A stretch of 64,000 nucleotides of DNA from a bacterium (GTDB lineage Bacteria > Auribacterota > JABMQX01), in contig JAUYEE010000200.1 in the NCBI GenBank assembly GCA_030691545.1, positions 1 to 64,000 of the forward strand. The letters run 5' to 3'. A program made the translations under genes and the position numbers. Positions 18,612 through 26,292 of this stretch are shown here, one piece after another (within the stretch, counting starts at the first letter, position 1; each line of letters starts with the position of its first letter). A model generated the notes under the pieces. The model saw nothing but the letters and a program-made list of their open reading frames with translations. It searched no databases and had not been told where the DNA came from.

Positions 18612-18978
18612 AAGCCGGTATAGCCGCGCGGTTCTCGAACACTTCCACACCCCCCGCAACATGGGCGCAATGGAAAACCCGAGTGCCGTAGGGAACGCGG
18701 GGAACCCCCAGTGCGGGGACGTCATTCGCCTGTACGTGAGGATAAAACAAGGCGTCATAGTAGACGCCAAGGCCAAGGTCCTCGGCTGCCCCGTGGCCAT
18801 CGCCGCTGCCAGCGTGCTCACCGAGATCCTCAGAGGAAAGACGCTCAAGGAAGCGATGCAGATCAGCAATGGTGACATCTCCGAGGCTCTGGGCGGGCTT
18901 CCGCCCGAGAAGCTGAGCTGCTCGGTTCTCGCTGAGGCAGTCGTCAGAGACGCGATCGGTCAGTATGGGGGACGCTGA
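18604..18978 (+). CDS. IscU/NifU-N-like Fe-S cluster scaffold protein
   Basis: HFHTPRNMGAMENPSAVGNAGNPQCGDVIRLYV, VLGCPVAIAAASVLTEILRGKT, LSCSVLAEAVVRDAI. The three canonical cysteines are present. Start overlaps the end of the DndC-like gene by 8 nt. Confidence 0.9.
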   Translation: MSESRYSRAVLEHFHTPRNMGAMENPSAVGNAGNPQCGDVIRLYVRIKQGVIVDAKAKVLGCPVAIAAASVLTEILRGKTLKEAMQISNGDISEALGGLPPEKLSCSVLAEAVVRDAIGQYGGR

Positions 18979-19040
18979 AACACCCCATCTTATCCGCTTC
19001 CACAAGGTGCTCGTCTGGCATCGGCCCAACACGACCGTTA

Positions 19041-19069
19041 TTGACAAATGGCAGGATGTATGCCATAAT
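19041..19069 (+). promoter_or_regulatory. Promoter with embedded dyad operator, copy 1 of a duplicated module
   Basis: TTGACA-N17-CATAAT. Dyad TGGCA-N7-TGCCA lies between -35 and -10. Near-identical to 20171..20199. Confidence 0.65.
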
Positions 19070-19262
19070 CATGCCAGAAAAAGGAAAGGGCACGTGGGGA
19101 GACAAGCCGTCAAATGCGAATCCGGTTCCCGCTCTACACCCTCTTTCTCCACCGTCAATTCCTCACGCCTTCTCTTGCTCGCGAGAGAAAACAACTTGCC
19201 ATCTCGGCTCGTTGGGGAGAGAATGTTTTCGGTACCTGCTCCGACACGGCAAGCGATGCGCC

Positions 19263-19499
19263 ATGAGCACCCACGCAGGAGACGCAAACGTGACAGAAAT
19301 CGTGTTTCTCGTAGAGGAGGCCTCGGAAGGGGGCTACACCGCCCGGGCGCTCGGTGAAAGCATTTTCACCCAGGCCGAAACCTGGGACGAACTGGAGGAG
19401 GCTGTCCGCGACGCTGTCCGCTGCCACTTTGACCGGGAGGAGGACCGCCCACGGCTCTTGCGTCTCCATTACGTCCGAGATAAGGTCCTGGCAGTGTGA
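19263..19499 (+). CDS. HicB-like small antitoxin
   Basis: MSTHAGDANVTEIVFLVEEASEGGYTARALGESIFTQAETWDELEEAVRDAVRCHFDREEDRPRLLRLHYVRDKVLAV: HicB-like partial RNase H fold pattern. Confidence 0.65.
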   Translation: MSTHAGDANVTEIVFLVEEASEGGYTARALGESIFTQAETWDELEEAVRDAVRCHFDREEDRPRLLRLHYVRDKVLAV

Positions 19500-19876
19500 A
19501 AATCCCACGCGCCTATCCGCCGATGAACTGGTTCAGGCCCTCTCCCGCCTCGGCTGCTCTGTCACTCGCCGCGCCCCCGCCGGTTGTCCAAATCGTCGCC
19601 GATTTGCCCCCCGACGCCTACGAGCTGATTGACGTGACGCCTGAGGCGGAAGCATTGCGAGACCAGTATGTCGCTGCGCGCATTGTATCGCCGTCTTATG
19701 AGGATGATGCCCTCCACGTCGCCATTGCCACGGTTCACAGGGCCGACCTCGTCGTGAGTTGGAATTTCAAGCACATGCTTCACATTGACAAGATTCGAGC
19801 CGATAATGCGGTAAACCTGATGCAGGGCTATCAGGCGATAGACATTCGTTCCCCCAGAGAGGTCGTTCCATCATGA
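19496..19876 (+). pseudogene. Chimeric decayed toxin: frameshifted HicA N-terminus joined to the C-terminal part of a PIN-domain protein
   Basis: Frame of 19496: VKIPR..., then the HicA sequence continues in the other frame (LSADELVQALSRLGCSVTR). The 19496 frame then resumes as PIN C-terminus VVQIVADLPPDAYELIDVTPEAEALRDQYVAARIVSPSYEDDALHVAIATVHRADLVVSWNFKHMLHIDKIRADNAVNLMQGYQAIDIRSPREVV. Confidence 0.65.
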
Positions 19877-20067
19877 CCGCTGAGAAACCATTCGACTGCA
19901 TCGCGTACAAGCGTGCGGTCCAGGCCAAACACGCCGAGCAGAATCACGACCTCACGCCCGCTGAGAAAACCAGGCGCCGTGGCGAGTGGCTCAGGAAATC
20001 GGGCAACCCGGCAGCGCGCCTCTGGCGCGACATGCTCAAAAAGCAGAAGACCGCCGCCAAGCATTAG
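19873..20067 (+). CDS. Small protein (64 aa) ATGA-coupled to the PIN-domain reading frame; possible antitoxin partner
   Basis: MTAEKPFDCIAYKRAVQAKHAEQNHDLTPAEKTRRRGEWLRKSGNPAARLWRDMLKKQKTAAKH. The start overlaps the PIN stop (ATGA). Confidence 0.55.
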   Translation: MTAEKPFDCIAYKRAVQAKHAEQNHDLTPAEKTRRRGEWLRKSGNPAARLWRDMLKKQKTAAKH

Positions 20068-20089
20068 CTGTCCGCCTTTACATGGCGCG

Positions 20090-20990
20090 CAGGGAGCGGG
20101 CACTTCCTTCACCCTCCAATATCCTGTCCATCGTGTTCATCCTGTCAAGCGATTCGCTTGGCCTTCATACTTGACAAATGGCAGGAGCTGTGCCACAATC
20201 ATGCCAGAAAAAAGCAAGAGCAGGTGGGGAGATAAACAGACAAATGACAATCCGTTTGCCGCTCTACACGCGGGGCGAGTCACGCCCTTCGTCCGTTCGA
20301 GCGGCGGCAGCGTCCTCACATCGCGGCAATACGGAACCACAGAGGACACAGAGATCGCAGAGAAGTCGGATTCCCTCTCCCGTCTTTGTTCTTCCCGATC
20401 CTGTCCATCCTGTTCATCCTGTCCGCTCTTCTTCCTCCTTCGTGCTCTTCGCCTGCCCGGTCACATGGCCGTGCTCCGCACGCCTGACGGCGGGCTGGGA
20501 CGCCAAGTCGGCTGTGCGCCTGACTGCGGCCAGGGTGTCCTTCGTGGTTCAACCCTTCCCCTCCTCTGCTGTCTCCGCGCCCTCGCCAGTTTTCGCCCCG
20601 CCAAAATCGAAAATCCAAAATCGGCAATCCGCAATCGCCAATCCCCCAGCTGGGCCTTTTTCGCAACAAGTCAATTCGCGCGCATCTCTTTCTCCTTCAA
20701 GGCATTATCTCCAAAATCCAGCCTCCAGAAAGGCCCAGAAAGGCCCACTTTTTCGCACTCCCGTATTTTTTACATTCAGCCAACCACTATCCTTTTCTCC
20801 CTTCGTGCCCTTCGCGTCCTTCGTGGTTCATCCCTTCTCCCTTTTCCATCTGCGTTCATCTGCATCCATCTGCGGTTCCTTTATTCGCACGTGTGCCGCA
20901 CTGTGCTATACTGCCCCTGTCAGAACAACCCGGCAGTCGCGCCGTGCCGGAAATCATCCTGTTCACTCTGTACGTCCTGTCAACAGCGAG
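20090..20990. repeat. Composite intergenic repeat tract, micro-periodic words
   Basis: atcctgtccatcgtgttcatcctgtc (20118), aaccacagaggacacagagatcgcagagaag (20336), gatcctgtccatcctgttcatcctgtcc (20398), aaaatcgaaaatccaaaatcggcaatccgcaatcgccaatcc (about 20600), cttcgtgcccttcgcgtccttcgtggttc (about 20800), catctgcgttcatctgcatccatctgcggttcc (about 20848). Confidence 0.75.
20171..20199 (+). promoter_or_regulatory. Promoter with embedded dyad operator, copy 2 of the duplicated module
   Basis: TTGACA-N17-CACAAT with TGGCA-N7-TGCCA. Similarity to copy 1 extends to about 20270. Confidence 0.55.
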
Positions 20991-20998
20991 GTTCATGA

Positions 20999-22036
20999 AT
21001 GAAAGCGGTTGTCTTTGAAGACATCGAGGAAATGGTCTTTCAGGAAGTCCCTGACCCAAAATGCGAGGACGACGGGCTTGTCATCAAGGTCAAAGCCTGC
21101 GCGATTTGCGGAACGGACATCAAAATCTACCACAGCGGTCATCGCCACATCAAACCGCCGCGAATTACCGGCCACGAGCTCAGCGGCGAGATCATCGCCG
21201 TCGGCAAGAACGTCGCGGATTACGAGGTCGGCCAGAGAGTCGCCGTCGCGCCGGCCGTTCCCTGCGGCGAGTGCCATTACTGCAAGCGGTCTATCTTCGG
21301 CATGTGCGACAACCTCGCCCCCATCGGCTACCACCACGATGGCGGCTTTGCGGAATACATGGCCGTGCCGCGGATTGCCGTCAAGACCACCTGCGTCAAC
21401 GTCCTTCCCGACAACGTCAGCTACGAAGAAGCCGCGATTGCCGAGCCTCTCGCCTGCGCCATCAACGGACAGAACCTCTCCGGCGTCTGGCCCGGAAGCA
21501 CCGTCCTCATTGTCGGCGCCGGCCCGTTAGGCTGCATGCATGCGCGCCTCGCCAGAGCCAACGGCGCCGCTAAGATTATCCTCGCCGACATCTCCGACGA
21601 CCGCCTCGAAATGGCAAAGGTTGCTGGAGCGGACGTGTACGTGAACTCTTCCGAGAAAGACCTCGAAGTAGTCATTCCACCCGAAACGGAAGGTCGCGGG
21701 GCCGACATCGTCATCACCGCCTGCTCATCCGCCGAAGCACAGCAGCAGGCCATGCGCCTCGTCGCCAAGCGCGGCAACATCAACTTCTTCGGCGGCTTGC
21801 CCAAGGGGCGTTCCATGATCACCATTGACAGCAACCTGCTGCACTACCGCGAGTTCTCCATCACCGGCACACACGGCTCCGCGCCCGACGACAACCGCAT
21901 GGCGTTGAATCTTATCTCCGGCGGCATCGTCCCCGTCAAGGACCTCATCTCGCAGACTATTCCGTTAGAAAAGACCGTCGAGGGCATCGGCATGGCCGAG
22001 ACTGGCCGCTACATGAAAATCGTCGTAACGCCGTAG
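20999..22036 (+). CDS. Zinc-dependent MDR alcohol/sorbitol-type dehydrogenase
   Basis: KACAICGTDIKIYHSGH, GHELSGEI, CGECHYCKRSIFGMCDN (structural Zn), VLIVGAGPLGCMHARLAR (Rossmann). Confidence 0.9.
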   Translation: MKAVVFEDIEEMVFQEVPDPKCEDDGLVIKVKACAICGTDIKIYHSGHRHIKPPRITGHELSGEIIAVGKNVADYEVGQRVAVAPAVPCGECHYCKRSIFGMCDNLAPIGYHHDGGFAEYMAVPRIAVKTTCVNVLPDNVSYEEAAIAEPLACAINGQNLSGVWPGSTVLIVGAGPLGCMHARLARANGAAKIILADISDDRLEMAKVAGADVYVNSSEKDLEVVIPPETEGRGADIVITACSSAEAQQQAMRLVAKRGNINFFGGLPKGRSMITIDSNLLHYREFSITGTHGSAPDDNRMALNLISGGIVPVKDLISQTIPLEKTVEGIGMAETGRYMKIVVTP

Positions 22037-22225
22037 GAGGGAGGAACCGCAGAGAAAGGAGAAATGGGACAGGATAACAGGATAAGCGGGATCATCCCCT
22101 GGCCGCTCCGGCCGACGCGGCGAAGAAGCGCGCAGGGTCCGCTGAGGCGACACCCGGGCTCCAGCGCGCACACGGGCAGGCTGTCAATCCTGTTCATCCT
22201 GTCAGAATTTCCTTTGTTGCTTGTG

Positions 22226-23263
22226 CTATCTGCTCGGCAAACGGAGCACTTCGATTTTGTCGAGGGCAGCGATTCCAAGACCGAGTTCCGCCGCCCGCTC
22301 GACGTGCACCAGCGACGGGCGAATTGGCCCCTCGATCCCCATTGCCTTACGCTTCGCAAGAATCTCGTTCGCCCCGACTGCATCCGCCGCAACGGTGTCC
22401 GTCGCGACGAGCAGCCCGCCGTAGTTCCAGACGTGAGGCGCGCTGTATCCGGGACCTTGATCGAACTGGGCTCGCACGCCATCCACCACAATCAGCCGGG
22501 TCTTTTTCCGTATCGGATTGAGGGCACTGATGTCCACAATCCGAGGGCAGCCGTCTCCGTGCGTCTCCCCAGCGTTCGAGATGCAGCCCAGCAGATTCTT
22601 CAGCGAAAGCGTCACGCCGGACCGATGGTGGACCTTGAGAGAAGGCACGTTGATGATGGCGTCAACCTCATCGGTGATCAGCTTGCACAGTTGCGTCCGC
22701 AACATCCCCGCTGCCGCCTGCATCCAGTCCGAGTACTCCCGCGTCCCGTGGAACCGCACGCCCTTCGACGACTCGTTAATCGTGAAGCCAGCCCGCTGGA
22801 GCTCCTCGTTCCGCCGGTCGTGCACGATGATGTTGTTCTCCTTCAGTCCCGCGTCCCGCAGCCCATTCGTAATTGCCCGCACAAACTCAGGACTCGGGGT
22901 CACTGGCGGGAAAAGAGCGTTCACCTTGACTATCACCTTCTCGCTCGGCGAGAACAGCGACCGCCACGCATCCGTCGAAGACGATTTGCCGGTGAGCGAG
23001 CACATCGCTTTTTCGAGAATCTCCTCGGCGACCTTGCCATCCACCTTCTGCCCGGAGATGACCTTTGGGTTTCGGGCGATCACCACGCGGGGCTTGTTCG
23101 TCTCCTCCGCTGCCTCGCCGAGGCTCAGAGCACTCGCCGCGGCAATGCCTGCGGAACTTGCCAGCACTCCTTTCAAGAACTCCCTTCTCGAAATCCCGTT
23201 GTCGGGTCGTCGCCCGTCAGGACTAAAGATATTGTGAGTATCGCTCTGGTCTCTCCGGCTCAT
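22226..23263 (-). CDS. DUF362-domain protein with Tat-type signal
   Basis: SRREFLKGVLASSAGIAAASAL leader; VIVKVNALFPPVTPSPEFVRAITNGLRDAG; INVPSLKVHHRSGVTLSLKNLLGCI. Confidence 0.75.
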   Translation of the reverse strand: MSRRDQSDTHNIFSPDGRRPDNGISRREFLKGVLASSAGIAAASALSLGEAAEETNKPRVVIARNPKVISGQKVDGKVAEEILEKAMCSLTGKSSSTDAWRSLFSPSEKVIVKVNALFPPVTPSPEFVRAITNGLRDAGLKENNIIVHDRRNEELQRAGFTINESSKGVRFHGTREYSDWMQAAAGMLRTQLCKLITDEVDAIINVPSLKVHHRSGVTLSLKNLLGCISNAGETHGDGCPRIVDISALNPIRKKTRLIVVDGVRAQFDQGPGYSAPHVWNYGGLLVATDTVAADAVGANEILAKRKAMGIEGPIRPSLVHVERAAELGLGIAALDKIEVLRLPSR

Positions 23264-23604
23264 GCACGACTCTCCTCATTTGGTCTGCCTGCAATTGTTG
23301 GCTCGCGATTTCCACTCAGGTCTTTTTTTCAACGCTTCAGACCGCTCGGAGGTTTCCTTTCTCTTTGTCGCGTTGTCCGCAGCAGAGCCTGCCTGCGCCT
23401 CCTCAGTCGCGGCATTGGGATAGCCAATGGTTTCTCTGTTAGGTTCGCGAGGCAAGGGCTGACCTTGAACGACCGGGCGTCAAGCCGAAGGGATATGTGA
23501 TGGTAACCCAGAAACGGCTTGACTTACGTCTGAGTGAGAGGGATAAGAGTGTTGAGAAGAAAGTTTCGTTCCGCAATCCTGACGAGAAGAAAGGAGTTGA
23601 AAAC

Positions 23605-24825
23605 ATGAAGAAGGCTGCGCTTCTAACTCTGGCATCGGCGTTCTTGGTGGCTGTGGCTGTGTCGTTCACCTTCATCGCTGGAGAGGAACGCTCGCCCGGC
23701 GAGTCTCCCGCGGGGAAGATCAAGTTCCGACATCATTTTATTGACCGGGAGCTGCCCGGGGGGTCGTGGGGACAGACGGCGTTAGTGGATGTGGACCGCG
23801 ACGGCGATCTGGATTTCATCACGGGGCAATCCGGTTCCGACGTTTACTGGTACGAGTATCAGGCGCCGGACCGCTGGGTTAAGCACTTTCTCGGTGAGAA
23901 ATCGCCGTCGGAAGTCGGCGCGGTGGCGATAGACGTGGACAAGGACGGATGGGTTGACCTTGTTGTCGGAGGCGCGTGGTATCGGAATCGCGCCAAGCCC
24001 CGGGAGGAGTCCTTCGAGAAGTTCGTCTTCAGCAATGTGCCGAGGGTTCACGACGTCGTAGCGGCGGACGTCAACGGCGATCGCAAGGTGGATATCATCA
24101 CAATGTCCGACCAGAACAACGTCCGCTGGTACGAGATTGCCGAGGACCCAAAGCAGCCGTGGAAGTGGTACGAGATTGGCCCCTCTGTCCATGCGGGCCT
24201 TTCTGCTGGCGACATTGACGGCGACGGTGACACAGATGTTCTCCGTTCGAACGTCTGGTTCGAGAATGCAAACGGCAAAGGGACCAAGTGGGCGGAGCAT
24301 CCGACAGCCCCCTGCGGCGGGACCTCCGGCTGGCAGGCGAACGCCACACGCTGTGCGGTCTGCGACATCAACCGCGATGGCAAGAACGATGTCGTCCTGG
24401 CCGACGCAGAAATCAGCGGCGCGAAGATCGTCTGGTTGGAGAACTCCGACGGCCGCGGGTTGACCTGGAAGCGGCACGAACTGCCTCACAGCGATACCGA
24501 CGCGCGAGGCGCCTGCCACTCTCTCGCCGTCGCTGACTTCGACAAGGACAGCGACCTCGACATTTTCTCTTGCGAAATGGAATGGGTCGCCGGAGCGCGC
24601 CAGCCGCGGTGGTTCATCTGGGAAAATGTTGACGGCAAGGGCGAACAGTTTGTCGAGCGGGTCATCCTCGATGCCGGTCTGGGAGGACACGAAGCAGTCG
24701 TCGGTGATGTGGATGGCGACGGCGACTTAGATATTTGCAGCAAGCTCTGGATTCCCCGCAAAGACAACGCCAACGAAGGCCGCAACCACGCCGACTTCTT
24801 GGAGAACCTCCTGATAACGAAGTGA
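23605..24825 (+). CDS. Secreted FG-GAP/VCBS-repeat protein
   Basis: Signal peptide MKKAALLTLASAFLVAVAVSFTFIAG; repeats VDVDRDGDLDFITG, IDVDKDGWVDLVVGG, ADVNGDRKVDIITM, GDIDGDGDTDVL, GDVDGDGDLDI. SD aaaggag. Confidence 0.85.
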   Translation: MKKAALLTLASAFLVAVAVSFTFIAGEERSPGESPAGKIKFRHHFIDRELPGGSWGQTALVDVDRDGDLDFITGQSGSDVYWYEYQAPDRWVKHFLGEKSPSEVGAVAIDVDKDGWVDLVVGGAWYRNRAKPREESFEKFVFSNVPRVHDVVAADVNGDRKVDIITMSDQNNVRWYEIAEDPKQPWKWYEIGPSVHAGLSAGDIDGDGDTDVLRSNVWFENANGKGTKWAEHPTAPCGGTSGWQANATRCAVCDINRDGKNDVVLADAEISGAKIVWLENSDGRGLTWKRHELPHSDTDARGACHSLAVADFDKDSDLDIFSCEMEWVAGARQPRWFIWENVDGKGEQFVERVILDAGLGGHEAVVGDVDGDGDLDICSKLWIPRKDNANEGRNHADFLENLLITK

Positions 24826-24843
24826 ACCGTTTGGGGATATGCC

Positions 24844-25566
24844 GTGGCGAGTAGCACACAGACAAAGGCGGGCGTGTTCGTGACAGGGACGGATACGGGC
24901 GTCGGTAAGACGGTTGTTGCGGCGGGTCTTGTCAGAGGGTTCAGGATGATGGGGATGGACGTGGGGGTGATGAAGCCGATTGCCGCGGGGTGTTATCGGT
25001 CGCCGAGGGCCGACGGCGGATTTGAGCTAAGGTCAGAAGATGCGGATTGGCTCGTCGAGGCGGCGCAGACCGGCGACGGTCTGGAACTGGTCTGTCCCGT
25101 TCGTTTCGAGCTGCCTCTGGCTCCCCTGACCGCCGCGCGACTCGCCGCGCACCAAGTTTCCATCGAACAGATTCTGCGAGCTTACGAAACCCTCCACGAG
25201 AGGCACGAGTTCCTTGTCGTCGAGGGGGTCGGGGGATTGATGGCGCCGATTCGGCAAGATTACTTCGTCGCGGACATGATTAAGGACATGAAGCTCCCCG
25301 CGGTTGTGGTGGCCAGGCCCGGCCTGGGGACGCTCAATCACACAATTCTCACGGTGAAGTACGCCAAAAGCCGGGGGATTAGTGTCCTCGGAATCATCGT
25401 GAATCACGCAGAGCAGCAAGACCGGTCGCAGGCCGCTGAGACGAACGTGCCCATTCTCGAGGAATGCTGCGGCATCCCTGTTCTTCAAGTTGTTCCGCAC
25501 GCGACGCGGCTGAAGGATCCCAACCTCTGCCTCGAGGCGTGCCGGAAAATCCTCGGCAAAGATTGA
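24844..25566 (+). CDS. bioD: Dethiobiotin synthase
   Basis: FVTGTDTGVGKTVVAAGLVRG, VMKPIAAGC, VVEGVGGLMAPI, VVARPGLGTLNHTILT. GTG start. Confidence 0.93.
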   Translation: MASSTQTKAGVFVTGTDTGVGKTVVAAGLVRGFRMMGMDVGVMKPIAAGCYRSPRADGGFELRSEDADWLVEAAQTGDGLELVCPVRFELPLAPLTAARLAAHQVSIEQILRAYETLHERHEFLVVEGVGGLMAPIRQDYFVADMIKDMKLPAVVVARPGLGTLNHTILTVKYAKSRGISVLGIIVNHAEQQDRSQAAETNVPILEECCGIPVLQVVPHATRLKDPNLCLEACRKILGKD

Positions 25567-25586
25567 GCTGCCCGTTTCTGCTCTCA

Positions 25587-26285
25587 TCACCTCTGAACGA
25601 GCGGACCGCGAGAGAAGAACCACGCGATCCCCGAATAGAGAAAGAATCCGCTGAGCAACAGAAGAAAGACCGCACACAGGGCAATGAGGGCACGATAGGT
25701 CTTGTTCGTGAAGAGTCTCCTGCCCGTGGCGATCATGAAGGAGACGAAGGCGTACCAGAGCAGGTCGGAGGAGATGTGTCCGACGTAGAAAGAAGAGAGG
25801 CTCAGGCTGGCTGCCAGGCCGTGGGTGGCGGCGAGCTTTCTTGCCTGGCCGATCATCCCCAGCCCAATGGTTGACCACCAGAGCGGCCAAAAGGGATTGA
25901 ACAGGCTGCTTGCGATGCCCGCCCAGATGGCCTGAACCCTGCTTCCAGAGAAGTTCCCAGTTGCGATTATGGGGTTGACCGTGGGGAGGGCGGCGGTTCG
26001 GGCTTCCTTGAGCATGCCGACCGCCATGATTCCGAGGGCGACCCCGCCGACCACGGAAAGGATGCCGAGGACGACGCTCCTGACGAGGAGACTGCCCAGC
26101 CCCAGACCGAGGCCGAAGACCATCGGAAGCTCAAGGAGAGCGTGCCCAAGAACCAGGAAGGGACCGAACCAGAACCCCGCGCGGACGGAGCCCTTGATCG
26201 TGACAGCGAGGACGGGTCCCGGCATCATCGCGCCCGAAAGACCAACGACGAACGCCGTCCCAAAGATCGCGGCGAGAATCCCCAT
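25587..26285 (-). CDS. LysE/RhtB-type exporter
   Basis: MGILAAIFGTAFVVGLSGAMMPGPVLAVTIKGSVRAGFWFGPFLVLGHALLELPMVFGL; NPFWPLWW; polytopic. Confidence 0.85.
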   Translation of the reverse strand: MGILAAIFGTAFVVGLSGAMMPGPVLAVTIKGSVRAGFWFGPFLVLGHALLELPMVFGLGLGLGSLLVRSVVLGILSVVGGVALGIMAVGMLKEARTAALPTVNPIIATGNFSGSRVQAIWAGIASSLFNPFWPLWWSTIGLGMIGQARKLAATHGLAASLSLSSFYVGHISSDLLWYAFVSFMIATGRRLFTNKTYRALIALCAVFLLLLSGFFLYSGIAWFFSRGPLVQR

Positions 26286-26292
26286 GGCTCGT

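Noticed and set aside
18186-19047. Minus-strand ORFs (230 and 205 aa) opposite dndC-like/iscU-like
   Set aside because: Both + strand genes have diagnostic motifs and coupled starts; the minus ORFs lack motifs.
22064-23500. 478-aa + strand ORF opposite the DUF362 gene
   Set aside because: Antisense shadow typical of high-GC DNA; the DUF362 protein has clear family motifs.
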